64,000 bases of DNA. It comes from an uncultured Oscillibacter sp. (GTDB lineage Bacteria > Bacillota > Clostridia > Oscillospirales > Oscillospiraceae). Under the pieces are notes generated by a model. The model searched no databases and was not told the DNA's origin. It was given only the letters and a program-made list of their open reading frames with translations. Where the stretch lies: the NCBI GenBank assembly GCA_946551795.1, contig CAMNRF010000001.1, forward strand, positions 1 to 64,000. The letters are read 5' to 3'. How positions within the stretch are numbered: position 1 is the first letter of the stretch; the number at the start of each line of letters is the position of its first letter. Shown here piece by piece: positions 16,830-25,900 of this stretch. The translations under genes and the position numbers were made by a program.

Positions 16830-17753
16830 ATGTATATCGGTATTGACGTGGGTGGAACGAACCTCAAGGCCGGTCTGGTGGACGGCGATGGGAAGATTCT
16901 GCGGGTCAAGCGGGTACCCTTGGCCTTCCAGGGACCGGAGAGCTTTGCCGGGACGCTGGCGGAGCTCTCCCGGGCGGTCCTGGAGGAGGGGGGCTCCGCC
17001 GAGTACGTGGGCATCGGCCTGCCCGGGGCGGTGTCCGGCGGCGATGTGCTCTTCACCACCAACATCCCCATGGAGAACGTGCCGCTGGAGCGGCTGTTCC
17101 GGCAGCATCTGGATCTGCCGCTGCTGCTGGGCAACGACGCGGACTGCGCCGCCGTGGCGGAGTTCTTCTGCGGCGCGGGCAAGGGGACGGAGGACTTCGG
17201 CGTTGTGACCCTGGGCACCGGCATCGGCGTGGGATTGATTTTGAACGGGAAGCTCCGGGGCGGCGCCGTCTCCAGCGAGGCGGGGCATATCGTGATGCGC
17301 CGGGGCGGCGAGCTGTGTAACTGCGGCCGGTACGGCTGCTGGGAGCGGTACGCCTCCGCCACCGGCCTGATTCGGTTGACAAAAGAGGTCATGGAGTGCC
17401 GGCCGGACAGCCTGCTCCATGAGATCGCCGCCCAGCAGGGCGGCGTGGAGGGCCGGACGGCCTTCCTGGCGGCGGAGCGGGGCGACGAGGCCGCGCTGGA
17501 GGTCTGCCGGGAGTATGTGGAGGATCTGGCGGACGGAACCGTCAGCCTCATCAACGTCGTCCGCCCGGAGGTCGTCGCCATTGGCGGCGGTGTGGCGGCG
17601 GCGCCGGAGCGGCTGCTGCTGGAGCCCCTGCGGGAGATCGTGGCCCGGGAGAGCTTCTCCAGCCACGGCGGCCGGGTCACAAAGATCCTCCGGGCGGAGC
17701 TGGGGAATGACGCCGGCATCATCGGCGCGGCCTTCCTGGGACGCGTGATGTGA
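16830..17753 (+). CDS. glcK: ROK family glucokinase
   Basis: A 307-residue sugar kinase of the ROK family. It opens with the ATP-binding motif GIDVGGTNLKAGLVD, contains the sugar-binding EAGHIVM (~151-157), and has the ROK zinc cluster CNCGRYGCWE (~164-173). Most likely it phosphorylates glucose to glucose-6-phosphate in the cytoplasm; other ROK substrates such as N-acetyl sugars cannot be excluded. It follows hprK by 25 bp with GGAGGAAAAG before the ATG. Confidence 0.9.
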   Translation: MYIGIDVGGTNLKAGLVDGDGKILRVKRVPLAFQGPESFAGTLAELSRAVLEEGGSAEYVGIGLPGAVSGGDVLFTTNIPMENVPLERLFRQHLDLPLLLGNDADCAAVAEFFCGAGKGTEDFGVVTLGTGIGVGLILNGKLRGGAVSSEAGHIVMRRGGELCNCGRYGCWERYASATGLIRLTKEVMECRPDSLLHEIAAQQGGVEGRTAFLAAERGDEAALEVCREYVEDLADGTVSLINVVRPEVVAIGGGVAAAPERLLLEPLREIVARESFSSHGGRVTKILRAELGNDAGIIGAAFLGRVM

Positions 17754-17779
17754 GCATTTTAAGTTAAGGGGGTCCGTGG

Positions 17780-18703
17780 ATGGACTGGGTGACAGAGCTT
17801 GACAAGTGGGCGGCGGACTACCTGCCGGATCTGAGGATCGCGGCGGAGGAGCCGATGGCGAGGCATACCTCCTTCCGCATCGGCGGCCCCGCCCGGCGGA
17901 TGGCCTTTCCGGAGAGCGGGGAACAGATGGTGCTGCTGCTGTCCTTTGCCAGGGAGTGCGGGGCGCGGCCCCTTGTCATCGGCAATGGCACCAACCTCTT
18001 GGCCCCGGACGGCGGTCTGGACCGCCTGGTGATTGCCGCGGCGGGACTGCGCCGGGTGGAGGCCGGGCCGGACCCGGACACTGTTCTGGCGGAGGCCGGG
18101 GCCACGCTGGCCCAGACGGCGGAGTTCGCCTGCAAGCTGGGATTGACGGGCCTGGAGTTTGCCCACGGCATCCCCGGCACGGTGGGCGGCGCGGTATATA
18201 TGAACGCCGGGGCCTACGGCGGGGAGATGGGCCAGGTCGTCCAGGGCGTGTCGGTTCTGTTCCCGGAGGAGGGTGTCCGGTGTATCCCCGGCGGAGAGAT
18301 GGCGTTTTCCTACCGCCGCAGCCTGCTGTCGGATCATCCGGAGGCGGCGGTTCTCCACGTGGTGTTTCATCTGTCCCCCGGGGACCCCGCCGCGATTCGG
18401 GAGAAGATGCGGGAGCTGATGGCCAGGCGAAAGGCCAGCCAGCCCCTGGAGCACCCCAGCGCGGGCAGCACCTTCAAACGGCCGGAGGGCCATTTCGCCG
18501 GGGCGTTGATCCAGCAGTGCGGCTTGAAGGGCCTCACCGTGGGCGGCGCCCAGGTCAGCGAGAAGCACGCGGGCTTTCTCATCAACCGGGGCGGGGCTAC
18601 CTGCCGCGACGTGCTGGCGTTGATCCGTCAGGTGCAGGAGCGGGTGCTGGCGGAGACTGGCGTCCTCCTGGAGCCGGAGGTCCGTATTCTGGAGGAGGAC
18701 TGA
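17780..18703 (+). CDS. murB: UDP-N-acetylenolpyruvoylglucosamine reductase MurB
   Basis: A 307-residue FAD enzyme that reduces UDP-GlcNAc-enolpyruvate to UDP-MurNAc, the second committed step of peptidoglycan precursor synthesis. The FAD-binding region reads HTSFRIGGPARRM and GNGTNLL, followed by GIPGTVGGAVYMNAGAYGGE, FSYRRSLL, and the serine region HPSAGSTFKRPEG. The length and lack of a Tyr-loop insertion indicate type II MurB, as in most Firmicutes. It is followed 27 bp later by rapZ, the common murB-rapZ-yvcK-whiA order of Firmicutes. Confidence 0.97.
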   Translation: MDWVTELDKWAADYLPDLRIAAEEPMARHTSFRIGGPARRMAFPESGEQMVLLLSFARECGARPLVIGNGTNLLAPDGGLDRLVIAAAGLRRVEAGPDPDTVLAEAGATLAQTAEFACKLGLTGLEFAHGIPGTVGGAVYMNAGAYGGEMGQVVQGVSVLFPEEGVRCIPGGEMAFSYRRSLLSDHPEAAVLHVVFHLSPGDPAAIREKMRELMARRKASQPLEHPSAGSTFKRPEGHFAGALIQQCGLKGLTVGGAQVSEKHAGFLINRGGATCRDVLALIRQVQERVLAETGVLLEPEVRILEED

Positions 18704-18730
18704 GCTGTTGGAGACGGGGGAGGGGAGCAC

Positions 18731-19594
18731 ATGGATGTTTTGATCATCTCCGGCCTCTCGGGAGGCGGCAAGAGCAAGGCGGCGTCCTATCTGGAGGATA
18801 TGGGCTTCTATATCATCGACAATATGCCCGCCGCCATGATTTTGAAATTTGCGGAGTTCTGCGCCGGGGCCAGCAGCCGCTACGACCGGGTGGCCCTGGT
18901 GTACGACGTGCGGACCGGCAGCTCCCCCGCGGAGCTCTTCGGCGTGCTGGACCAGCTGAAAGCCATGGAGTCCAGCTGCCGGATGCTGTTTTTGGACGCC
19001 TCGCCGGAGACCGTCATCAAACGCTACAAGGAGACCCGCCGCCGGCACCCCCTCAGCGGCCAGGCCGGCTCTCTGGAGGAGGCCGTCCTCCGGGAGCGGG
19101 AGCTCATGGAGCCGGTGCGGCAGCGGGCGGACTATGTAATCGACACCTCCCGGCTCTCCACCGCCAAGCTGCGGGGAGAGCTGCTGCGCCTCTTTGGGGA
19201 CGCGGCGGAGAAAGGGGGCATGGCGGTCAGCGTCACCTCCTTCGGTTTTAAGTACGGCCTGCCCATGGAGGCGGATCTGGTGCTGGATGTGCGGTTCATG
19301 CCCAATCCCTTCTATATCGAGGAGCTGCGGCCCAGGACCGGGCTGGACAGCCAGGTGTCGGACTATGTGTTCAGCTTCCAGCAGACCCGGGGGTATCTCC
19401 AGCGGCTGGAGGAGCTGTTGGCGTTCACCCTGCCCCTGTACGCGGAGGAGGGAAAGGCGGTGCTGGTCATCGCCGTGGGCTGTACCGGCGGCCACCATCG
19501 CTCCGTGGCGGTGACCCACGCCCTGGCGGAGTTCATCCGGCAGCAGGGCTATCAGGTGACGGAGAACCACCGGGATATGGGCCGGGGCGGATAG
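18731..19594 (+). CDS. rapZ: RapZ/YvcJ family nucleotide-binding protein
   Basis: A 287-residue P-loop protein. Walker A GLSGGGKS is at 8-15, and the C-terminal domain carries the conserved IAVGCTGGHHRSV motif (~247-259). In E. coli RapZ is an RNase E adaptor controlling glmS sRNAs; in B. subtilis YvcJ hydrolyses GTP and its target is unsettled. The gene belongs to the conserved rapZ-yvcK-whiA cluster, although here two extra small genes separate the members. The ATG at 18731 follows GGGGGAGGGGAG. Confidence 0.96.
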   Translation: MDVLIISGLSGGGKSKAASYLEDMGFYIIDNMPAAMILKFAEFCAGASSRYDRVALVYDVRTGSSPAELFGVLDQLKAMESSCRMLFLDASPETVIKRYKETRRRHPLSGQAGSLEEAVLRERELMEPVRQRADYVIDTSRLSTAKLRGELLRLFGDAAEKGGMAVSVTSFGFKYGLPMEADLVLDVRFMPNPFYIEELRPRTGLDSQVSDYVFSFQQTRGYLQRLEELLAFTLPLYAEEGKAVLVIAVGCTGGHHRSVAVTHALAEFIRQQGYQVTENHRDMGRGG

Positions 19595-19644
19595 AGACCG
19601 CGGGCTGGGAAAAGATCTGACGATGGAAAGAGGTGGGATCTCTT

Positions 19645-19848
19645 ATGCGGCATTGGAGCAAACCGCTTTTCGGCTTTGCCCTTTTGGGGCTGATCCTGTT
19701 TCTCGCCGCGGCGATCCTGCTGATGCGCGCTCCCAGTCATTTCTACGGGAAACTGGCCCTTTTCATTGGCGGGCTTTTGCTGTCTGTCACGGCGATGACC
19801 CTGCAGGCGCGTCTCTGGTGCCGCCGGCAGGACGTTTACGAGGAGTGA
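19645..19848 (+). CDS. small two-helix membrane protein between rapZ and yvcK
   Basis: A 67-residue protein with two hydrophobic segments (about 6-26 and 36-56) and a cytoplasmic-looking tail ending CRRQDVYEE. AGAGGTGGGA lies well placed before the ATG at 19645. It sits inside a gene cluster (rapZ-yvcK-whiA) that is usually contiguous, with 50 bp before it and 16 bp after, so it is almost certainly part of the operon. I recognise no family. It could be a lineage-specific membrane partner of YvcK or rapZ, but nothing in the sequence proves that. Confidence 0.6.
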   Translation: MRHWSKPLFGFALLGLILFLAAAILLMRAPSHFYGKLALFIGGLLLSVTAMTLQARLWCRRQDVYEE

Positions 19849-19864
19849 GCCGGAAGGAGAGACC

Positions 19865-20959
19865 ATGGAACAGCGAGTATCCTACCGGGTCCCCAGGGAG
19901 TATGGGCCGCGGGTCGCCGTCATCGGCGGCGGACACGGCCTCTCCAACATGCTGCGGGGCCTGAAACAATACACGGAGAATATCTCCGCCATCGTCACGG
20001 TGGCGGACGACGGCGGCGGGTCCGGGATGCTGCGCCAGGACCTGGGGATGCCGCCCCCCGGCGACATCCGGAACTGCATGGAGGCCCTGGCCAACACGGA
20101 GCCGCTGATGAGCCAGCTGATGCAGTACCGCTTCACCGAGGGGTCCCTGGCGGGCCAGAGCTTCGGCAATCTCTTCCTGGCGGCGCTGAACGGCATCTCG
20201 CCCTCCTTTGACGCGGCGGTGAGCCGCATGAGCGAGGTCCTGGCCATCACAGGCCGGGTCCTGCCGGTGACCACGGCGGACGTACGGCTGGAGGCGGAGT
20301 TTGAAAACGGCGCCAGTGTGGTGGGGGAGTCCAAGATCTTCTACTGCAAGAAGCGGGAGGACTGCCGCATCAAACAGGTGCGGCTGATTCCCGAGCATCC
20401 AAGGGCCCTGGCGGAGGCCGTGACCGCTCTGCGCCGGGCGGACATGATCGTACTGGGGCCCGGGAGCCTCTATACCAGCATCATTCCCAACCTCCTGGTG
20501 GACGGCATTGTAGAGACCATCCGGGAGTCCGGGGCGCTGAAAATCTATGTGGCCAACGTCATGACCCAGGAGGGAGAGACGGAGGGGTACACGGTCTCCG
20601 ACCATATCGCCGCGATTTTCCACCACTCCGCGCCGGGGCTGGTGGACCTGTGCCTGTGCAATTCCTCGCCCATTCCCAAGAGCGTTGCCGCCCGGTACGC
20701 GGAGGAGGGAGCGGAGCCGCTGCGGGGAGATACAGACGCCTGTGCCGCCCTGGGAGTGGAGGTGGTCAGCCGCCCCATCGCCACGGTGGAAGACGGCTAC
20801 GTCCGCCACCACTCCGTCCACCTGGCCCGGGAGCTGATCCTGCTCCACGCGGAGCGCAGCGTCCGGATTGCCGGGGACCGCTTTGGCCGCCGGGACGGCG
20901 GATACCGGATGGAGGACTCAAAAACTGCGAAGAGGAGAGATGGAGATGAAAAAAATTGA
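19865..20959 (+). CDS. yvcK: YvcK family gluconeogenesis/cell-shape factor
   Basis: A 364-residue protein of the YvcK (CofD-like) family, which binds UDP-sugars and is needed for growth on gluconeogenic carbon sources and for proper wall synthesis in B. subtilis. Motifs include VAVIGGGHGLSNMLRGLK near residue 17, VTVADDGGGSGMLR, and LGPGSLYTSIIPNLLV. The nucleotide-binding GGGHG replaces the usual GGGTG. The C-terminal ~25 residues after ~340 look lineage-specific. Its last 14 bp overlap the next gene's start. Confidence 0.95.
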   Translation: MEQRVSYRVPREYGPRVAVIGGGHGLSNMLRGLKQYTENISAIVTVADDGGGSGMLRQDLGMPPPGDIRNCMEALANTEPLMSQLMQYRFTEGSLAGQSFGNLFLAALNGISPSFDAAVSRMSEVLAITGRVLPVTTADVRLEAEFENGASVVGESKIFYCKKREDCRIKQVRLIPEHPRALAEAVTALRRADMIVLGPGSLYTSIIPNLLVDGIVETIRESGALKIYVANVMTQEGETEGYTVSDHIAAIFHHSAPGLVDLCLCNSSPIPKSVAARYAEEGAEPLRGDTDACAALGVEVVSRPIATVEDGYVRHHSVHLARELILLHAERSVRIAGDRFGRRDGGYRMEDSKTAKRRDGDEKN

Positions 20960-21323
20960 ATTTCAGCAGTCTCTTGCGGCGCTCTTTGATCAGGCGGTTG
21001 ACGGAACGTCTTTTGAGGCGCGGATGGAGCTCATAGAAAAATGCTTTTTGGAGTACCAGAAAAAGTATGACAAGGAGCGTGAACGACCCAATTACGGAAA
21101 ACCCTGGAGTGACCGGGAACTACGGGTTATTTTGCAGAGTGCTCCCACAGTGGAGAACTGCCTGCGGTATGCCAAGCTGTTTGGAAGAGGGTATGGCAGC
21201 ATTGAGCTGATTTACCGTTGGGCATCGACGGCGGATCAGGATATACCGGAGGAGAAGGCGAGTGATGTGTTCATTGCCCATATCAAGCGGATTGCAAAGG
21301 AAGTGGGGTGGCGGGCCTCATAG
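20946..21323 (+). CDS. uncharacterised protein between yvcK and whiA
   Basis: A 125-residue acidic and basic helical protein with no signal or membrane segment. It starts MKKIEFQQSLAALFDQAV and includes a tryptophan-bearing repeat-like pattern (KPWSDRELRVIL). The ATG at 20946 has GAGGAG 8 nt upstream and overlaps the yvcK stop. Codon use is noticeably less GC-rich than in yvcK and whiA, which suggests a more recent insertion into this conserved cluster. I recognise no domain. Confidence 0.55.
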   Translation: MKKIEFQQSLAALFDQAVDGTSFEARMELIEKCFLEYQKKYDKERERPNYGKPWSDRELRVILQSAPTVENCLRYAKLFGRGYGSIELIYRWASTADQDIPEEKASDVFIAHIKRIAKEVGWRAS

Positions 21324-21356
21324 GCTGCTCTATCGCGAACTGGGGAGGTGTGCGCC

Positions 21357-22262
21357 GTGTCCTTTTCCTACGACACCAAAAATGAATTATGTAAACTACC
21401 CGTCCAGAAGCTGTGCTGCGCCCGGGCGGAGGCCTACGGGATTTTGCTGTACTGCAATACCTTCAACTCCATGGAGGTCCGGATTATCACGGAGAATCCC
21501 AACTTCGCCGGGCGGCTCCCCAAGCTTTTCCAGCGGGCGTTCAGCCTCCAGTTTGACCGGAGGCCGGAGCGGATCGGGGAGGGGCAGGGGAAGATGGTCT
21601 TCCAGATCACGGAGCGGAAGAAGCTGGACCGGATCATCAACCAGCTGGGATACGACCCGATGCAGAACCTGGTGCTCCATATCAATTTCGGACTACTGGA
21701 GGAGAGCTGCTGCCGGGGATCATTTCTGCGGGGGTGCTTTTTCGCCGGGGGCAGCGCCATCGACCCCTTGAAACGCTACCACCTGGAGCTGACCACCTCC
21801 CACCTCCAGGCCAGCCGGGAACTGGAGGTGCTGCTGCGGGAGTGCGGCTACCCCCCCAAGAGCATCGCCCGGAACAGCAGTTTTGTGACTTATTTCAAGC
21901 AGAGCGACCAGATCGAAGACTTTCTGACCTTCATCGGCGCGCCGGTGGCCTCCATGCAGGTGATGTCCGCCAAGATGGAAAAGGATCTGCGCAACAGCGT
22001 GAACCGTCGGCTGAACTGCGACACCGCCAACCTGGATAAAGCGGTAGGAGCCGCCCAGAAGCAGGCGGAGACCATCCGAAGGCTCCAGACGGCGGGGAAG
22101 CTGGACCAGCTGCCGGACAAGCTCCGCCGGACGGCGGAGCTGCGGCTGGAGAATCCGGAGCTGCCCCTGTCCGAGCTGGCGGAGATCTGCGACCCGCCGG
22201 TGACCAAGTCCTGCCTGAACCACCGCCTGCGGAAGCTGATGGAGCTGGCGGAGGGGCTGTGA
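21357..22262 (+). CDS. whiA: WhiA family DNA-binding protein
   Basis: A 301-residue protein with a degenerate LAGLIDADG-homing-endonuclease-like N-terminal domain and a C-terminal helix-turn-helix (about 225-300, ending SELAEICDPPVTKSCLNHRLRKLMELA). In actinomycetes WhiA regulates sporulation division; in Bacillus it influences cell division and chromosome segregation. I chose the GTG at 21357 (VSFSYDTKNEL, matching the usual MSF-S-TK-EL start) with GGGGAGG 8 nt upstream, rather than the GTG at 21348 inside the SD. Confidence 0.95.
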   Translation: MSFSYDTKNELCKLPVQKLCCARAEAYGILLYCNTFNSMEVRIITENPNFAGRLPKLFQRAFSLQFDRRPERIGEGQGKMVFQITERKKLDRIINQLGYDPMQNLVLHINFGLLEESCCRGSFLRGCFFAGGSAIDPLKRYHLELTTSHLQASRELEVLLRECGYPPKSIARNSSFVTYFKQSDQIEDFLTFIGAPVASMQVMSAKMEKDLRNSVNRRLNCDTANLDKAVGAAQKQAETIRRLQTAGKLDQLPDKLRRTAELRLENPELPLSELAEICDPPVTKSCLNHRLRKLMELAEGL

Positions 22263-22321
22263 GTTGACAGCGTCAGGAATACTGGGGTTTTCGCAGACCT
22301 ATTTTGAGGAGGTATCACACG

Positions 22322-25300
22322 ATGTCTTTTGTCCACCTGCACGTTCATACGGAATACAGCCTCCTCGACGGCGCGTGCCGCATCCGGGACCTGCCGAAGA
22401 TTGTGAAATCCATGGGCCAGACCGCCTGTGCCATCACCGACCACGGCGTCATGTACGGCGTCATCGACTTCTACCGGGCCTGCAAGGCGGAGGGGATCAA
22501 GCCCGTCATCGGCTGCGAGGTCTATGTCACCCCCCAGGGCCGCACCCGGTTTGACAAGATCCACGAGTTCGACGGGGAGAGCCGCCACCTGGTGCTGCTG
22601 TGCGAGAACGAGGAGGGGTACCGAAACCTCTCCTATATGGTCTCCATGGCCTGGACCGAGGGCTTTTACAACCGTCCCCGGGTGGATCTGGAGCTTTTGC
22701 GGCAGCACAGCGGCGGTCTTGTGGCACTGTCCGCGTGTCTCGCCGGGGAGATTCCCCGCCGGCTGCGGAACGGCGAGTACGAGAACGCGAAGCAATACGC
22801 CCTGGAGCTCAGTGAGATCTTCGGGCCGGATCACTTCTACCTGGAGCTCCAGGACCACGGTATCCAGGATCAGGCTGTGGTGAACCGGGGCCTTCTGCGG
22901 ATGCACCAGGAGACGGGCCTGCCCCTGGTCTGCACCAACGACGCCCACTACCTCCGCAGAGAGGACGCCGAGACCCACGACGTGCTGCTGTGCATCCAGA
23001 CCGGCAAGACCCTGGACGACGAGAACCGGATGCGCTACGAGCCCCAGAACTTCTATCTCCGGAGCGAGGCGGAGATGGAGGCCCTGTTCGGGGAGTACGA
23101 GGGGGCGCTGGAGAACACGGCGAAGATCGCGGAGATGTGCAGTCTGGAGTTCACCTTCGGCAAGTACCACCTGCCGGAGTTCCAGCTGCCCCCGGGGTAC
23201 GACAGCTTCTCCTATCTGAAAAAGCTCTGCGACGAGGGCTACCGGGCCCGATACGGCGAGGATGCCAGCCACCGGGCCCAGCTGGAGTACGAGCAGAATA
23301 TGATCGAGAAGATGGGCTTCACGGACTACTTCCTCATCGTCTCCGATTTCGTGCGCTTCGCCAGGGACGCCGGCATCCCCGTGGGGCCGGGGCGGGGCAG
23401 CGCGGCGGGTTCCATGGTCAGCTACTGCCTCTATATCACCGACATCGACCCGGTGAAGTACGGCCTGTACTTCGAGCGGTTTTTGAACCCGGAGCGGGTG
23501 AGTATGCCGGATATTGACATGGACTTCGGCGACACCCGCCGGGGCGAGGTGGTGGACTACGTCCGCCGGAAGTACGGCGACGACCACGTGGCCCAGATCG
23601 TCACCTTCGGCACCATGGCCGCCCGGGGCGTTATCCGGGACGTGGGCCGGGTGATGAACCTGCCCTACGCCGACGTGGACCAGATCGCCAAGCAGGTGCC
23701 CAGCGGCCCCAACAACCTCCATATCACCCTGGACGAGGCTCTGCGGCTGTCCCGGTCCCTGCGGGAGCTGTATGAGACCGACGAGACGGTGAAGCGCCTC
23801 ATCGACACCGCCAAGGCCCTGGAGGGGATGCCCCGCCATGCCTCCACCCACGCCGCCGGGGTGGTGATCACCCGGCGGCCCGTCTACGAGTACGTGCCCC
23901 TGGCGAAAAACGACGAGTCCGTGGTCTGCCAGTATGTGATGACCACCCTGGAGGAGCTGGGCCTCCTCAAGATGGACTTCCTGGGCCTGCGGAACCTGAC
24001 GGTGCTGGATGACGCGGTGAAGCTCCTCCAGGAGGAGCAGCCAGACTTCCGGCTGGAGGACGTGCCGGAGGGGGACCGGTCGACCTACGAGATGCTCTCC
24101 GCCGGAAAGACCTCCGGCGTGTTCCAGATGGAGTCCGCCGGCATGACCGGCGTGTGCGTGGGCTTGAAGCCCCGGAGCATCGAGGACATCACCGCCATCA
24201 TCGCGCTGTACCGCCCCGGCCCCATGGACTCCATCCCCCAGTTCCTGGAGTGCGCCCGAAATCCGGAGAAGGTCCGCTACGACCACCCGCTGCTGGAGCC
24301 GATCCTCTCCAACACCTACGGCTGCATCGTCTACCAGGAGCAGGTCATCAAGATCTTCCAGGAGCTGGCGGGCTACTCCCTGGGCCAGGCGGACATGGTG
24401 CGCCGGGCCATGAGCAAGAAGAAGGTCAAAGACATCGAGAAGGAGCGGGAGGCGTTCCTGCATGGTGACAAGGAGAGAAACATTACAGGCTGTCTCGCCC
24501 ACGGCATCTCCGAGGCGACGGCCCAGCTGATCTACGACAAGATCTACGATTTCGCCGAGTACGCCTTCAACAAGGCCCACGCCGTCAGCTATGCGGTGGT
24601 GGCCTATCAGACGGCCTGGTTCAAGTGCCACTACGCCAAGGAGTACATGGCGGCCCTTCTGACCTCTGTGCTGGACAACTCCGACAAGGTGTCGGGATAT
24701 ATCAACGAGTGCAAGGAGTGCGGCATCGCCCTGCTGCCGCCGGACATCAACCGTTCCGCGGACCGCTTCACCGTGGAGGAGGGGGGGATTCGGTTCGGCC
24801 TGGTGGCCATCAAGAACATCGGCCGGAGCTTCATCCAGTCGGTGATGCGGGAGCGGGAGGTCCGGCCCTTTGACTCCCTCCACGACTTCTGCGAGCGGAT
24901 GCAGGGCGCGGACATGAACAAGCGGGCGGTGGAGAATCTGATCCGCTCCGGGGCCTTTGACAGCACCGGGGCCCGCCGCTCCCAGCTGATGAAGGTCTAC
25001 GAGGGGATCATGGACGCCGCCGCCGCCCAGCGGCGGGACAACGTGGAGGGCCAGATGGACTTCTTCTCCATGGGGGCCTCCGGCCAGAAGGCGGCGCCCA
25101 AGCGAGTCCGCCTGCCGGACATCCCGGAGTTCACCGCCCAGCAGCTGATGACCATGGAGAAGGAGACCACCGGCCTCTACCTCTCCGGGCACCCCATGGA
25201 CCAGTACCGCAAGCAGGTGCAGATGCTGAACGCCCCCACCATCGGCTCCATCCTGGAGGACTTTGCGCAGGAGGGGGGGCCCGTCCGGTTTGCCGACAAC

Positions 25301-25819
25301 CAGCGGATTGTCCTGGCCGGGGTCATCACCTCCAGCAAGACCAAGACCACCAAGAACAACAGCCTGATGGCCTATGTGACGGTGGAGGACGACACCGCCT
25401 CCATTGAGATACTGTGCTTTTCCAGGACGCTGGACCTCTGCGGCGCCTACCTGCGGGAGAACCAGGCGGTGGTGGTCAAGGGTAAGCTGTCCGTCCGGGA
25501 CGAGAAGGCCCCTCAGGTCATGTGCGACAGCGCCTATCCGCTGGCCACTGTCTCCGGCGGCCTGCCGCCGGAGCAGGCTGCGGAATCCCCCTCGGACAAG
25601 CTGGAAAAGGGGGAGGTCCTGTACCTGAAATTTCCCAGCCTGGACGCCCCGGAGCTGCGGCACCTGAAACTGGTGTTTACCATGTTTCCCGGGGAGACCC
25701 AGGTGAAAATGGTGATGGCGGACACCCGAAAGGTCTACGGGACGCGGGTCCTGCTCCACAGGGCGCTGCTGAAGGAGGCCCGTGAAGTCCTTGGGGAAGA
25801 GAATGTTGTGGTGAAATAG
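22322..25819 (+). CDS. dnaE: DNA polymerase III subunit alpha DnaE
   Basis: A 1165-residue C-family polymerase. An N-terminal PHP domain (HLHVHTEYSLLDG, residues 5-17) is followed by the palm, where PGRGSAAGS (~355) and the catalytic aspartates in MPDIDMDFGD (~395-404) and near 550 are intact. An (HhH)2 region and an OB fold (~995-1045) precede the C-terminus. In Firmicutes this enzyme extends primers before handing over to PolC; in some Clostridia the DnaE type is closer to the main polymerase. The ATG at 22322 has GAGGAGGT 8 nt upstream. A long minus-strand open frame across it is a composition artefact. Confidence 0.97.
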   Translation: MSFVHLHVHTEYSLLDGACRIRDLPKIVKSMGQTACAITDHGVMYGVIDFYRACKAEGIKPVIGCEVYVTPQGRTRFDKIHEFDGESRHLVLLCENEEGYRNLSYMVSMAWTEGFYNRPRVDLELLRQHSGGLVALSACLAGEIPRRLRNGEYENAKQYALELSEIFGPDHFYLELQDHGIQDQAVVNRGLLRMHQETGLPLVCTNDAHYLRREDAETHDVLLCIQTGKTLDDENRMRYEPQNFYLRSEAEMEALFGEYEGALENTAKIAEMCSLEFTFGKYHLPEFQLPPGYDSFSYLKKLCDEGYRARYGEDASHRAQLEYEQNMIEKMGFTDYFLIVSDFVRFARDAGIPVGPGRGSAAGSMVSYCLYITDIDPVKYGLYFERFLNPERVSMPDIDMDFGDTRRGEVVDYVRRKYGDDHVAQIVTFGTMAARGVIRDVGRVMNLPYADVDQIAKQVPSGPNNLHITLDEALRLSRSLRELYETDETVKRLIDTAKALEGMPRHASTHAAGVVITRRPVYEYVPLAKNDESVVCQYVMTTLEELGLLKMDFLGLRNLTVLDDAVKLLQEEQPDFRLEDVPEGDRSTYEMLSAGKTSGVFQMESAGMTGVCVGLKPRSIEDITAIIALYRPGPMDSIPQFLECARNPEKVRYDHPLLEPILSNTYGCIVYQEQVIKIFQELAGYSLGQADMVRRAMSKKKVKDIEKEREAFLHGDKERNITGCLAHGISEATAQLIYDKIYDFAEYAFNKAHAVSYAVVAYQTAWFKCHYAKEYMAALLTSVLDNSDKVSGYINECKECGIALLPPDINRSADRFTVEEGGIRFGLVAIKNIGRSFIQSVMREREVRPFDSLHDFCERMQGADMNKRAVENLIRSGAFDSTGARRSQLMKVYEGIMDAAAAQRRDNVEGQMDFFSMGASGQKAAPKRVRLPDIPEFTAQQLMTMEKETTGLYLSGHPMDQYRKQVQMLNAPTIGSILEDFAQEGGPVRFADNQRIVLAGVITSSKTKTTKNNSLMAYVTVEDDTASIEILCFSRTLDLCGAYLRENQAVVVKGKLSVRDEKAPQVMCDSAYPLATVSGGLPPEQAAESPSDKLEKGEVLYLKFPSLDAPELRHLKLVFTMFPGETQVKMVMADTRKVYGTRVLLHRALLKEAREVLGEENVVVK

Positions 25820-25853
25820 GCAATATAATAGACGATTTGGACAATATAAAGGC

Positions 25854-25886
25854 AACCGGCACTGTGCATAGCTCACAGTGCCGGTT
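25854..25886. terminator. bidirectional terminator between dnaE and DUF4364 gene
   Basis: AACCGGCACTGTG (25854-25866) pairs perfectly with 25874-25886 around a 7-nt loop, between convergent genes, with T-rich sequence a few bases on. Confidence 0.85.
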
Positions 25887-25900
25887 TCGTCTGTTTTTTG

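Noticed and set aside
21890..25876. Very long open frame on the minus strand opposite whiA/dnaE, and similar long antisense frames opposite pot genes, spoIIIAE, xseA and others
   Set aside because: They mirror the codon positions of real genes in GC-rich DNA, lack ribosome sites, and encode low-complexity Gly/Arg/His/Val-rich chains.
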